Shown one piece after another: positions 18,589 through 27,460 of a DNA stretch of 64,000 bases (the stretch's first letter is position 1; the number at the start of each line of letters is the position of its first letter). A program made the position numbers and the translations under genes. Below the pieces are notes generated by a model. That model saw only the letters and a program-made list of their open reading frames with translations, was not told the origin of the DNA and made no database searches. Source of the DNA: Arthrobacter_E sp044748305 (GTDB taxonomy: Bacteria; Actinomycetota; Actinomycetes; Actinomycetales; Micrococcaceae); NCBI RefSeq assembly GCF_044748305.1, contig NZ_JBIVFT010000003.1:1-64000 (forward strand). The letters are read 5' to 3'.

Positions 18589-20475
18589 CTACTGCGCCAC
18601 CGGCTGCGGCGAGGTCATGCGGTACAGGGCGTCGACGTCGCGCACCGCGCCCTTGTCCGCGGAGGTGGCCATGGCCGCGTAGGCCCGCAGCGCGGCGGAC
18701 ACCTGACGTTCGCGGCCCACCGGGTGGTAGCCCGTGGTCGCTTCGAGGCGCTCACGCCGTGCCTCCAGCTCGGCGGGGTCCACCAGGAGTTCCAGGGAAC
18801 GGGTGGGGATGTCGATGCGGATGCGGTCGCCGTCCTCCACCAGGGCAATGGTGCCGCCCGACGCCGCCTCCGGGGAGATGTGCCCGATCGAGAGGCCCGA
18901 GGTGCCGCCGGAGAAGCGGCCGTCCGTGATCAGCGCGCACTTCTTGCCCAGGCCACGGCCCTTGAGGAACGAGGTCGGATACAGCATCTCCTGCATGCCC
19001 GGACCGCCCTTGGGACCCTCGTAGCGGATGACCACCACGTCGCCCTCCTTGACGGTCTTGTTGAGGATCTTCTCCACGGCCTCGTCCTGGGACTCGCAGA
19101 CCACGGCGGGGCCCTCGAAGGTCCAGATGGACTCATCCACGCCGGCGGTCTTCACCACGGCACCATCGACGGCGATGTTGCCACGCAGGACGGCCAGGCC
19201 GCCGTCCTTGGAGTACGCGTGCTCGACGGAGCGGATGCAGCCACCCTCGGAATCGGTGTCCAGGGAAGTCCAGACGTTCGACTGAGAGAACGCCGTCGAG
19301 GAGCGGACACCGCCGGGCGCCGCGTGCCAGAGCTCCTGGGCCTCCTGGGTGGCCTTGCCGCCGCGGACATCCCAGTCGTCCAGCCAGCCGTTCAGATCGG
19401 CGGAGTGCACGGAGTGGACGTCCTGGTGGAGCAGACCACCACGGTTCAGCTCCCCGAGAAGGGCGGGGATGCCACCGGCGCGGTGCACGTCCTCCATGTA
19501 GTAGGTCTTGTCCTTGGCGACATTCGGAGCCACCTTGGCCAGGCAGGGCACCTGGCGGGACTTGGCGTCCATCTCGGCCAGTCCATAGTCCACACCGGCC
19601 TCCTGCGCTGCGGCGAGCAGGTGCAGGATCGTGTTGGTGGAGCCGCCCATGGAGATGTCCAGCGCCATGGCGTTGTCGAAGGCCTTGGCCGTGGCGATGG
19701 AGCGGGGCAGGACGGAGTCGTCGTCGCCGTCGTAGTAGCGCTTGACCAGATCGACGACGGTGGAGCCGGCCTTCTCGTAGAGGGCCTTGCGGGCGGTGTG
19801 GGTGGCCAGCACGGAACCGTTGCCCGGCAGGGAGAGGCCGATCGCCTCGGTGAGGCAGTTCATGGAGTTCGCGGTGAACATGCCGGAGCAGGAGCCACAG
19901 GTGGGGCAGGCGTTCTCTTCGATGAGATTGATGTCCGCGTCGGAGATGGACTCGTCCACGGCGTCCGCGATCGCGTTCACCAGGTCCAGGGAGCGGACCG
20001 AGCCGTCCGTGAGCGTGACGCGGCCGGCCTCCATGGGGCCGCCGGAGACGAACACGGTGGGGATGTTCAGGCGCAGCGCGGCCATGAGCATGCCGGGGGT
20101 GATCTTGTCGCAATTGGAGATGCAGACCAGGGCGTCGGCGCAGTGCGCGTTGGCCATGTACTCCACGGAGTCGGCGATCAGATCGCGGGACGGCAGGGAG
20201 TAGAGCATGCCACCGTGGCCCATCGCGATCCCGTCGTCGACGGCGATCGTGTTGAACTCGCGCGGCACGGCGCCCGCGGCGAGGATCGCATCGGAGACGA
20301 TGCGGCCCACGGGGGCGAGGTGCGTGTGGCCCGGGACGAACTCGGTGAAGGAGTTGGCCACGGCGATGATCGGCTTGCCGATGTCGGAATTGGCGACGCC
20401 GGACGCGCGCAGCAGTGCGCGGGCTCCAGCCATGTTGCGGCCGTGGGTGACAGTGCGTGAACGATATGCGGGCAT
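18589..20475 (-). CDS. ilvD: Dihydroxy-acid dehydratase
   Basis: IlvD dehydrates dihydroxy-acids in valine, leucine and isoleucine synthesis. The 628-residue protein has the iron-sulfur ligands in CISNCDKITPGM and CPTCGSCSGMF, plus TANSMNCLTEAIGLSLPGNG and the C-terminal KGRGLGKKCALITDGRFSGGTSGLSIGHISPEA. Length and motifs are complete. It is monocistronic. The region upstream, shared with a divergent regulator, holds a long hairpin. Confidence 0.97.
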   Translation of the reverse strand: MPAYRSRTVTHGRNMAGARALLRASGVANSDIGKPIIAVANSFTEFVPGHTHLAPVGRIVSDAILAAGAVPREFNTIAVDDGIAMGHGGMLYSLPSRDLIADSVEYMANAHCADALVCISNCDKITPGMLMAALRLNIPTVFVSGGPMEAGRVTLTDGSVRSLDLVNAIADAVDESISDADINLIEENACPTCGSCSGMFTANSMNCLTEAIGLSLPGNGSVLATHTARKALYEKAGSTVVDLVKRYYDGDDDSVLPRSIATAKAFDNAMALDISMGGSTNTILHLLAAAQEAGVDYGLAEMDAKSRQVPCLAKVAPNVAKDKTYYMEDVHRAGGIPALLGELNRGGLLHQDVHSVHSADLNGWLDDWDVRGGKATQEAQELWHAAPGGVRSSTAFSQSNVWTSLDTDSEGGCIRSVEHAYSKDGGLAVLRGNIAVDGAVVKTAGVDESIWTFEGPAVVCESQDEAVEKILNKTVKEGDVVVIRYEGPKGGPGMQEMLYPTSFLKGRGLGKKCALITDGRFSGGTSGLSIGHISPEAASGGTIALVEDGDRIRIDIPTRSLELLVDPAELEARRERLEATTGYHPVGRERQVSAALRAYAAMATSADKGAVRDVDALYRMTSPQPVAQ

Positions 20476-20618
20476 GGTCCCAGTCTTCCGTCTGCAACGA
20501 CCAGCACCAAGACGGCCCTGCTTCTGGTAGTGAGAGTACTAGAATCAGTGATCTGACCGCCGGGACCTCAGCCCTGACCTCAGCTGCCGAGTTCGTGGGT
20601 TTCGGCTGGCCCGGTCCC

Positions 20619-20689
20619 GCTGAGTTCGTGGGTTTCGGCTGAGTTCGTGGATTTTTCCCACGAACTCAGCCGAAACCCACGAACTCAGC
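20619..20689. repeat. 32-bp perfect inverted repeat in a divergent region
   Basis: Arms 20619-20650 and 20658-20689 are exactly complementary and contain the word GAGTTCGTGG twice per arm; the loop is ATTTTTC. A further partial copy (GAGTTCGTGGGTTTCGGCTG) lies at 20589-20608. Both neighbouring genes point away, so it is not an ordinary terminator between converging genes. Confidence 0.8.
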
Positions 20690-20771
20690 GGGGCGCGGCA
20701 ACAGGCGCATGCCGGACCCAGACCTTGGCGCATCTCCCTCCCACCCGAACGCACTTCGAAAGGCGAGCACC

Positions 20772-21608
20772 ATGACTGAAGCAGAGGCCTGGCGGAAAGA
20801 ACTCGGCGGCTTCCTGACCGCGCGCCGTCGTCAAGCCGTGCGCAGCGATTACGGTCTCCCCCAAGCCGGACGGGGGAAGGATGTGGGGCTTCGGCGTGAA
20901 GAGGTCGCGTTCCTCTCCGCCATCTCGGTGACCTGGTACACCTGGCTCGAACAGGGCAGGAAGGTCAACCCGTCCCGCGAGGTCCTCGCGTCCCTCGCCA
21001 CCGTGCTCCGCCTGGATCCCGCCGAGGAACGCTACCTCTTCACCCCGTTCGGCTACGCGGCCCCGGCACCCGGCCCCGGAACGGCGGAGACGACGGCGCA
21101 CGTGCAGCGGCTGCTCGACGCCATCGACCCGAACCCCGCCCTGGCCCTCGAAGGCAATTGGGACATCGTGGCCTGGAACCAGGCGTACAGTGCGCTCTTC
21201 CCAAGGGTCCTGGAGGTCTCCGGGCCGGAGCGGAACCTTCTGAAACTCGTCTTCACCGATCCCGCGGTCCGAGCCCTGCTGCCGGACTGGGACCAGACCA
21301 GCGCCCAGTTCCTCGCGGAGTTCCGGGCGGAGACCGGATCCCGGATCGAGGACGCCCGGAAAGCCAGTCTCGTGGCCGGGTTGCTGCAGTCGAGCCCCGA
21401 GTTCCGTGCCCAGTGGGATGCCCACGGCATCCGCGGCTTCACACCCCGCACCCGCGCCTTCAACCATCCAGGCGGCGGGACGCGGGTCTACGAACACCAC
21501 CAGCTGAGTCTTGCGGACGCTCCGGCTCTGAAGCTGATCGTCTACACGCCGGCGTCGGGCGCCGGGACGAACCCGACGGACGACGGCGGCGCCGTCGCCT
21601 CACGCTGA
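20772..21608 (+). CDS. HTH regulator with MmyB-like ligand domain
   Basis: The 278-residue protein pairs an XRE helix-turn-helix (VGLRREEVAFLSAISVTWYTWLEQ) at residues ~35-75 with the MmyB-like domain that follows in many actinobacterial regulators (NPALALEGNWDIVAWNQAYSALF, a PAS-like fold that may bind fatty acids). ATG 20772 follows GAAAGGCGAG. There is no obvious target gene next to it apart from the divergent ilvD. Confidence 0.9.
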   Translation: MTEAEAWRKELGGFLTARRRQAVRSDYGLPQAGRGKDVGLRREEVAFLSAISVTWYTWLEQGRKVNPSREVLASLATVLRLDPAEERYLFTPFGYAAPAPGPGTAETTAHVQRLLDAIDPNPALALEGNWDIVAWNQAYSALFPRVLEVSGPERNLLKLVFTDPAVRALLPDWDQTSAQFLAEFRAETGSRIEDARKASLVAGLLQSSPEFRAQWDAHGIRGFTPRTRAFNHPGGGTRVYEHHQLSLADAPALKLIVYTPASGAGTNPTDDGGAVASR

Positions 21609-21621
21609 CCGTCACCGCACG

Positions 21622-23088
21622 CTATTGCAGCGTGGCGGAGAGCCGGCACACATTGTCGGCGTACTTGGAGAGCACGGAACGTTCCTGCCACTCCTCCAGG
21701 CTCAGCTCCCGTGAGGTGGCACGGTACTGTTCCTGAACCTCACGCAGCGCCGCCACGATCTCCGGACCGATCATCATCAAGGAGACCTCGAAGTTCAGCG
21801 AGAAGGACCGCATGTCCATGTTGCTGGACCCCAGCACCGCCACCTCGTCGTCCACCGTGAAGTGCTTCGCGTGCAGCACGGCGGGCGCCTTGTAGAGGTG
21901 GATCCGCACTCCGGCCTCCAGGAGCGTCTGATAGTAGGACCGTTGGGCGTGGTGCACCAGGAACTGATCGCCCTGCTCGGAGACGAAGAGTTCCACATGC
22001 ACGCCGCGCTGGACCGCTGTCGTGATGGCATAGAGCAGGGAATCGTCCGGCACGAAGTAAGGACTGCAGATGGAGATCCGTTCCTGCGCGGAGTAGATCA
22101 GGGCATTGAACAGGCGCAGATTGTTCTCCTGCGAGAACCCGGGCCCGCTGGGCACCACCTGGGCCGGGATCGCGCCGTCGACCAGTTCGGGCAGGATGAT
22201 CTGCTCCTCCAGGGACTCGTCCGTCTCGCTCAGCCAGTCGGTGGCGAAGACGACGTTCAGGCTAGCCACCACGGGCCCTTCGACCCGCGCCATGAGTTCC
22301 ACCCACCGCCGGCCTGCCTTGCGGTTCTTGGCCTTGTTGTAGGAGGGTTCGGTGAGGTTCTGGGAGCCGGTGAACGCCACGTCCCCATCGACCACCAGGA
22401 TCTTACGGTGATTGCGCAGATCGGGGCGGCGCCACTGACCGGAGAACGGCATCACGGGCAGCATCCGCCGCCAGCGGATGTGAGAGGCCTTGAGCCGGCG
22501 CAGCAGGCGGCGGTAGCCGGGCACCCGGAGGGTTCCGATGTGGTCGAACAGCAGGCGGACCTCCACACCACGCAGCGCGGCCTCCTCCAGCGCCGTGAAC
22601 AGTGGTTCCGTCACCGAGTCGTACGCCATGATGTAGAACTCGACGTTGACGAACCGCTTGGCCCCCCGGACGGCCTCGGCCATCGCCTCGATGGAGTCCT
22701 CATAGCCGGGGATGAGCTGGACCCGGTTGCCGGTGGTGAGCGGTTGCGCGCCGAGCCGGCGGTTGAGTTCGATGGCGGAGCGCAGCCAGACCGGCAGATG
22801 CAACTGCTCCGGCACGCCCTCGAGAAGGCTGCTGGCCTCCCGGACCCGGCGGTTCACGTCCTCGAGCTCGCGGGCGCGGCGGCCCTTGAGCCGGAAGTTG
22901 CCGAACAGCAGGAACAGGATCAGGCCGACGTCGGGCACCAGAAAGATGGCCAGCAGCCAGGCCATCGCCGTGGTGGGCCGACGGTTGCCGGGCACCACGC
23001 CGAGCAGGACGAGGCGGATGACCAGATCCGCCAGGACCCAGAGAGTGAAACCCACGTTCCATTCCTGGGGCCAGATGTATGGCAGCAT
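21622..23088 (-). CDS. cls: Cardiolipin synthase (phospholipase D family)
   Basis: The 488-residue protein has two N-terminal membrane helices (residues ~10-30 and 38-60), then two HKD motifs: HRKILVVDGDVAFTGSQNL and HAKHFTVDDEVAVLGSSNMDMRSF. It condenses two phosphatidylglycerols, or PG and CDP-diacylglycerol, into cardiolipin at the membrane. Length and layout fit bacterial ClsA. It converges with the regulator at 20772 and is divergent from pabC. Confidence 0.95.
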   Translation of the reverse strand: MLPYIWPQEWNVGFTLWVLADLVIRLVLLGVVPGNRRPTTAMAWLLAIFLVPDVGLILFLLFGNFRLKGRRARELEDVNRRVREASSLLEGVPEQLHLPVWLRSAIELNRRLGAQPLTTGNRVQLIPGYEDSIEAMAEAVRGAKRFVNVEFYIMAYDSVTEPLFTALEEAALRGVEVRLLFDHIGTLRVPGYRRLLRRLKASHIRWRRMLPVMPFSGQWRRPDLRNHRKILVVDGDVAFTGSQNLTEPSYNKAKNRKAGRRWVELMARVEGPVVASLNVVFATDWLSETDESLEEQIILPELVDGAIPAQVVPSGPGFSQENNLRLFNALIYSAQERISICSPYFVPDDSLLYAITTAVQRGVHVELFVSEQGDQFLVHHAQRSYYQTLLEAGVRIHLYKAPAVLHAKHFTVDDEVAVLGSSNMDMRSFSLNFEVSLMMIGPEIVAALREVQEQYRATSRELSLEEWQERSVLSKYADNVCRLSATLQ

Positions 23089-23220
23089 GCGTTTCCCCTG
23101 TTCCCTCGCCGGCCGACCATGCCGGGCGCCGTGCCGTCAAGACATTCTCACCCGAGAATGCCGCTGCCGCCGCACCTCGGTTCACCCGCGGGTTCCGCGT
23201 GGCGTCCCCGGCAGGGTGGA

Positions 23221-23226
23221 TACGCT
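23221..23226 (+). promoter_or_regulatory. TACGCT -10 box of a leaderless gene
   Basis: TACGCT ends six bases before ATG 23233. The same hexamer at the same distance serves the LysE gene. Confidence 0.55.
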
Positions 23227-23232
23227 TGTCCC

Positions 23233-24156
23233 ATGACTTCCATGTCCCCGAGCACCGTCCTCGTCTTCCTCGATCCGGCTCACCCTGAGGGCCGTCTGGC
23301 CGATTCCTCCGTGCCTCAGCTGATGGCGACGGACCTGGGCGCCACCCGTGGCGACGGCGTCTTCGAGTCGCTCCTGGTGCTGGATGGGAAACTGCGCAAG
23401 CTCCCCGCCCACCTGGCCCGCCTGGCGACCTCCGCCCGCGCCCTGGAACTGGAGCTCAGCGGCGAAGAGCCGTGGCGCGCGGCGATCTCCACCGCGGTCG
23501 AAAGCTACCTGGAAGCGCATCCGGGCGTGGACGAGTTCATCGTGAAGCTCCTCGTGAGCCGCGGCGTCGAGGGCGCCGGCGCACCCACCGAGTGGGTGCA
23601 GGCCAGCCCGGCACCGGCTCTCGGGAAGAAGCAGCGGGTGGAGGGCATCGACGTCGTCCTCCTGGACCGCGGTTACGACAGCGATCTGGCCGAACGCGCC
23701 CCCTGGCTGCTGCTCGGTGCCAAGACACTCAGCTACGCCGTCAACATGGCGGCACTGCGCCACGCGCACTCGCTCGGCGCGGACGATGTCATCTTCACCT
23801 CGGCGGACGGCCGCGTGCTGGAGGGCCCCACCTCCACCGTGCTGCTGGCGCACCGCGAGGTGCACGACGACGGATCGGTCACCAAACGCTTGATCACCCC
23901 GCAACTCGATTCGGGCATCCTCCCGGGCACCTCGCAGGGCGCGCTCTTCACGGCGGCCCAGGCGGCCGGCTGGGAGCTGGGTTACGGGCCGCTGGAGCCG
24001 GAGGACCTGTTCGACGCCGATGCGGTGTGGCTGATCTCCTCGATCCGGCTGATCGCCCCGGTGAACCACCTCGACGGCAAGACCATCGGATCCGACCCGG
24101 CCGTGGCCGCAGAACTCACCGCCGAGCTGAATCAGCTGTTCGCCGGGATCGAATAG
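23233..24156 (+). CDS. pabC: Aminodeoxychorismate lyase (fold-type IV PLP enzyme)
   Basis: The 307-residue protein has the class IV aminotransferase layout: GDGVFESLLVLDGKLRKLPAHLARL at the N-terminus, the PLP lysine in LLGAKTLSYAVNMAALR, and DDVIFTSADGRVLEGPTSTVLL. PabC splits aminodeoxychorismate to p-aminobenzoate and pyruvate for folate. Branched-chain or D-amino-acid aminotransferase cannot be excluded, but the KTLSYAVNM block and the PabB-like gene in the same window favour PabC. An in-frame run of open codons upstream is a shadow of the cls gene. Confidence 0.85.
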   Translation: MTSMSPSTVLVFLDPAHPEGRLADSSVPQLMATDLGATRGDGVFESLLVLDGKLRKLPAHLARLATSARALELELSGEEPWRAAISTAVESYLEAHPGVDEFIVKLLVSRGVEGAGAPTEWVQASPAPALGKKQRVEGIDVVLLDRGYDSDLAERAPWLLLGAKTLSYAVNMAALRHAHSLGADDVIFTSADGRVLEGPTSTVLLAHREVHDDGSVTKRLITPQLDSGILPGTSQGALFTAAQAAGWELGYGPLEPEDLFDADAVWLISSIRLIAPVNHLDGKTIGSDPAVAAELTAELNQLFAGIE

Positions 24157-24178
24157 CCGTTCCCTCCCCTTCCACCGC

Positions 24179-24243
24179 CTCGCGAGATGCCAGTTGAGCA
24201 CAGTCCTGCTCCTGTGGACTGTGCTCAACTGGCATCTCGCGAG
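24179..24243. terminator. 28-bp perfect inverted repeat between convergent genes
   Basis: Arms 24179-24206 and 24216-24243 are exactly complementary with a nine-base loop. It lies between the converging pabC and acetyltransferase genes and probably ends both transcripts. There is no T run. Confidence 0.75.
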
Positions 24244-24258
24244 CAAATAGGGAGGGAG

Positions 24259-24777
24259 TCAGACCTCCGCAACCATGACGACGCGCGGCCAGCGGTCCAG
24301 TCCGTGCGTCGCCTCCTCCGCGACCCGAGCCCGCACCTCGGGGCCCCAGTCCTCCTCGGGCAGGATCCGGAAGCCGAGTCTGGCGTAGTACGAGGCATTC
24401 CAAGGGACGTCCGCGAAGGTGGTCAGCGAGACTCGGGTGAACCCCCGCTGCCGGGCCGTGTCGCGCAGGTGCTGCACAAGGCGCGCCCCGAGTCCCTGCC
24501 GGGCATGTCCCGGATCCACGCTGAGTTGCTCCAGGTGCGCCGCCTCGTCCAGCAGTTCACCGACCGCGTAGGCGACCACGCCGTCGTCATGGGCCGCACC
24601 CTCGTCCGGCACGAGTACCCACGCCCAGCCGGAGTCGACGAAACCCTGAAGCTCCTCGTCCGAGAGCGGCTCGTCCTCCGCGATGGCGGCCATGTCCACC
24701 TGGCGGAACTGCTCTCCGGCGGCCCTCTCCAGGTCCTGAACTGCGGCGAAGTCGGCGGAAGTCATGCTGCGGATCAT
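24259..24777 (-). CDS. GNAT-family N-acetyltransferase
   Basis: The 172-residue protein has the acetyl-CoA loop VDPGHARQGLGARLVQHL around residue 90 and the strand GVVAYAVG before it, the standard GNAT core. Substrate unknown. I use ATG 24777, which follows TGGAG; a TTG twelve bases upstream would extend it by four residues. Single gene, convergent with pabC. Confidence 0.9.
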   Translation of the reverse strand: MIRSMTSADFAAVQDLERAAGEQFRQVDMAAIAEDEPLSDEELQGFVDSGWAWVLVPDEGAAHDDGVVAYAVGELLDEAAHLEQLSVDPGHARQGLGARLVQHLRDTARQRGFTRVSLTTFADVPWNASYYARLGFRILPEEDWGPEVRARVAEEATHGLDRWPRVVMVAEV

Positions 24778-24915
24778 GGCTCCAGTCAATCATCCGAAGC
24801 ATTGCGCCCCGTGACGGCACGTGAACGCCGGTGACGAAATGTGCCCTCCCATGAGGTCCGCCGTTGACCCTGGATGACGCGGCCCACCAGACTTCCTGGA
24901 GAACAAGGAGGACAG

Positions 24916-25401
24916 GTGGAGAGCATCCGGCAGCTCGAGGAATGGCAGGGCCTGCGCGGCATCAACCGCGTCTGGGAGTTCGGCACCCCGGTGGAGACCG
25001 TGTTCCGTGCTCACACCGATCCTCTCTGGCTGGCCCGCTGGCTGGTGCCCGACGGCGTGGAGCTGCGGTTCCGTCGCTGGGATGCCCGCACGGGCGGCGC
25101 CTGGAGCTATACCGTGAGCACCGCAGGCGAGGATTGGACCTTCTACGGAAGCTTCCACGAGGTATCCGAGCCTTGGCGCATCGTCCAGACCGTCGAGGCG
25201 GAGGCTGACTCGCACGGCCCCGTCCTGGAAGTCCTCGACTTCCTGGAGCTCCCCGGTGGCGGCTGCCGCCTGGAAGCCATCGCGATGTTCACCTCTCCTG
25301 CAGCGCGCGAAGAGGTGGGCGGATCGGAGGACGACGGCGGCCTGGGTCGCCTGACGGCGCTTCTCTCCGAGGTGGGAACACTCTCATCCCATTCGCGTTA
25401 A
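24916..25401 (+). CDS. SRPBCC / AHSA1-like protein
   Basis: The 161-residue protein has the START/SRPBCC pattern: INRVWEFGTPVETVFRAHTDPLWLARWLVPDG, the wet-site phrase GGAWSYTV and FYGSFHEVSEPWRIVQT. Members bind hydrophobic ligands or act as co-chaperones; the ligand is unknown. GTG 24916 follows a strong AAGGAGG. It ends 35 bases before the metal-chelate importer, but the importer has its own promoter and operator. Confidence 0.86.
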   Translation: MESIRQLEEWQGLRGINRVWEFGTPVETVFRAHTDPLWLARWLVPDGVELRFRRWDARTGGAWSYTVSTAGEDWTFYGSFHEVSEPWRIVQTVEAEADSHGPVLEVLDFLELPGGGCRLEAIAMFTSPAAREEVGGSEDDGGLGRLTALLSEVGTLSSHSR

Positions 25402-25405
25402 TGCT

Positions 25406-25418
25406 AATGATTCTCATT
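25406..25418. promoter_or_regulatory. Metalloregulator (Zur/Fur-like) box of the importer
   Basis: AATGATTCTCATT lies in the spacer of the importer promoter, six bases before the -10. The same 13 bases occur on the other strand at 53080-53092 in the RiPP cluster. The word resembles actinobacterial Zur and general Fur boxes. Confidence 0.75.
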
Positions 25419-25423
25419 TAACG

Positions 25424-25429
25424 TAGGCT
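25424..25429 (+). promoter_or_regulatory. TAGGCT -10 box of the importer operon
   Basis: TAGGCT ends seven bases before GTG 25437. There is no ribosome binding site, so the permease message is probably leaderless. Confidence 0.55.
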
Positions 25430-25436
25430 GAGGGGT

Positions 25437-26657
25437 GTGACGCCACCCTCGCCAAGCTCAGCCGCACCCGCGACGCGCCCGGTTCCGCCCCACCCGGAAC
25501 AGCCCGGGCCGCCGCATCCAGCTCCACCCACCGGACCCACCCGAACCGTTCGCAGTGGGCCACGAGAGCGCAGGGGGTCACGAGAGCGCAGTCGGCCGGG
25601 CGGCGACGCCAGGGCGAGACTGGCGAGAGCGGCAGTTCCCACCCTGGCCCTCGGCGTCATGCTCGTCCTTCTCGTCTCGGCGAGCGCAGGGCCACTTGAA
25701 ACCACTCCCCTGCAGGCCGCCCGGCTCGTGTTCGGTCACCTCGTACCCGGGATGCCTTGGATGAGCGACGGTTCCCTCAGCCCGGCGCAGGATCAGGCGG
25801 TCTGGAGCTTCCGCCTGCCCCGGGCACTGCTGGCCGGGATCGCCGGGGCGAGCCTGTCGCTGGCCGGCGCCCTGCTTCAGGCCACCGTCCGAAACCCGTT
25901 GGCCGAGCCCTACATCCTGGGGGTCTCCGCCGGTGCCGGAGTAGGCGCCGTGACGGCCATCGTCGCCGGCTCCACCGCCATCGCAGGGCTCAGCCTGAAC
26001 GCCGCGGCCTTCGCAGGAGCGCTCGTTGCCACACTCCTCGTCTACCTCCTGGCACGGCAGGGCGGCGTCATCGCACCCGCCCGCCTCGTGCTGGCCGGCG
26101 TCGCACTCGGTTCGCTCCTGTCCGCCGTGACCAACTTCCTGACCATCACCACGGAAGCCCAGAACGTCTACAGCGTGCTGTTCTTCCTGCTCGGCAGCGT
26201 CTCCGCCGCCGACTATCCGCAGCTGCTTCTTCCGGGGCTCAGTCTCCTGGCCGTTTCGGCCTTCGCCCTGCTGCGCTCGCGCTCGCTGAACGCTTTGCTG
26301 GCCGGAGACGAGACGGCCACAGCCCTGGGCGTCAATGTCCAGTCGCTACGGCGCACCCTCCTGCTCGTCACGGCATTGCTGACGGCCACGACGGTCGCCG
26401 TCTGCGGGGGCATCGGCTTCGTCGGGCTCGTGGTCCCGCACGCTGCGCGTCTGCTGTTCGGCTCGGACCACCGCCGGATGCTCCCCGTCACGATCCTCGG
26501 TGGAGCGCTGTTCCTCATGCTGGCCGATCTCCTGGCCCGGACCATCGCACCTCCGGCGGAGATTCCACTCGGCATCCTCACCGCGGTCATCGGCGCGCCG
26601 TTCTTCCTCTGGCTCCTGCGCGGCAAGAACGCCGGACTGACGGGGGCCGCATCATGA
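25437..26657 (+). CDS. FecCD-family metal-chelate ABC permease
   Basis: The 406-residue protein has a Pro-rich ~60-residue cytoplasmic extension, then about 9-10 membrane helices with the FecCD hallmarks FRLPRALLAGIAGASLSLAGALLQATVRNPLAEPYILGVSAGAG and IGFVGLVVPHAARLLFGSDHR. Such permeases import ferric siderophores, haem, cobalamin or other metal chelates. The GTG at 25437 sits at the leaderless distance from TAGGCT; a later internal start is possible. The stop overlaps the ATPase ATG by four bases. Confidence 0.93.
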   Translation: MTPPSPSSAAPATRPVPPHPEQPGPPHPAPPTGPTRTVRSGPRERRGSRERSRPGGDARARLARAAVPTLALGVMLVLLVSASAGPLETTPLQAARLVFGHLVPGMPWMSDGSLSPAQDQAVWSFRLPRALLAGIAGASLSLAGALLQATVRNPLAEPYILGVSAGAGVGAVTAIVAGSTAIAGLSLNAAAFAGALVATLLVYLLARQGGVIAPARLVLAGVALGSLLSAVTNFLTITTEAQNVYSVLFFLLGSVSAADYPQLLLPGLSLLAVSAFALLRSRSLNALLAGDETATALGVNVQSLRRTLLLVTALLTATTVAVCGGIGFVGLVVPHAARLLFGSDHRRMLPVTILGGALFLMLADLLARTIAPPAEIPLGILTAVIGAPFFLWLLRGKNAGLTGAAS

Positions 26658-27460
26658 GAGTCTCCTTCGACCACGTCAGCGTCACACTCGCCGGCCGGAC
26701 CATCGTCCAGGACATCAGCCTGGACGTGGAATCCGGCCAGGTGCTGGGCATCCTGGGACCCAACGGCTGCGGCAAATCCACCCTGCTCCGGAGCCTGTAC
26801 CGCGTCCACCGCCCGAGCCGAGGCGTCATCAGGATCGACGGCTCAGACGTCCACCGCCTGAAACCCCGCGAAGCGGCACGCCGGATCGCGGTCATGGCCC
26901 AGGAAGGCGGGCAGGACTTCCCGCTGACCGCCCGGGAAGTCGTGCTTCTGGGCCGGGTGCCCCATCAGCGTGGCTTCGGCGCGGACTCGGAGCAGGAACT
27001 CGACCTCAGTGAACAGGCGCTGCACGACGTCGGCGCATCGTCCCTGGCGCACCGCACCTTCGCGGGCCTCTCCGGCGGTGAGAAGCAGCGCGTGCTGCTC
27101 GCCCGTGCACTCGTCCAGGAGGCTCCCGTCCTCGTACTCGACGAACCCACCAACCACCTCGACGTCGCCTTTCAGCTGGAACTGATGCGTCTGGTGACCG
27201 GACGGGGACTGACCGTACTGGCTGCGCTGCACGACATGAACCTCGCGGCCGATCACTGCGACCGCATCGCCGTCCTGAATCACGGCCGGCTGTCCGCTGT
27301 CGGTCCCCCCGGGGATGTCCTCGGAGAAGACCTGATCCGCGAGACCTTCAGCGTCGAGTCACGCACGCTGACTCATCCGTTGACCGGGCGGCCCCTGATC
27401 GCCGTCGCCGCTTCGCCCTCTGCCATTCGGCAGACCCCTGAAATCAAAGGAATCGCATGA
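26654..27460 (+). CDS. Metal-chelate ABC importer ATPase (FecE/FepC type)
   Basis: The 268-residue ATPase has Walker A GPNGCGKST, the family phrase REVVLLGRVPHQRGFGADSEQE, signature LSGGEKQRVLLARAL, Walker B VLVLDEPTNHLD and switch HDMNLAADHC. This set is typical of siderophore/cobalamin importers. ATGA overlaps join it to the permease before and the binding lipoprotein after. Confidence 0.95.
   Translation: MRVSFDHVSVTLAGRTIVQDISLDVESGQVLGILGPNGCGKSTLLRSLYRVHRPSRGVIRIDGSDVHRLKPREAARRIAVMAQEGGQDFPLTAREVVLLGRVPHQRGFGADSEQELDLSEQALHDVGASSLAHRTFAGLSGGEKQRVLLARALVQEAPVLVLDEPTNHLDVAFQLELMRLVTGRGLTVLAALHDMNLAADHCDRIAVLNHGRLSAVGPPGDVLGEDLIRETFSVESRTLTHPLTGRPLIAVAASPSAIRQTPEIKGIA

Noticed and set aside
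18589..20460. A 628-codon plus-strand frame opposite ilvD
   Set aside because: ilvD is unmistakable on the minus strand; the other frame is low-complexity Gly/His/Val sequence caused by high GC.
25406..25418. Reading the importer box as a DtxR/IdeR iron box
   Set aside because: The DtxR consensus TTAGGTTAGGCTAACCTAA is not matched; only TAGGCT of the -10 resembles it. The 13-base twin in the RiPP cluster is of the Zur/Fur 7-1-7 kind.
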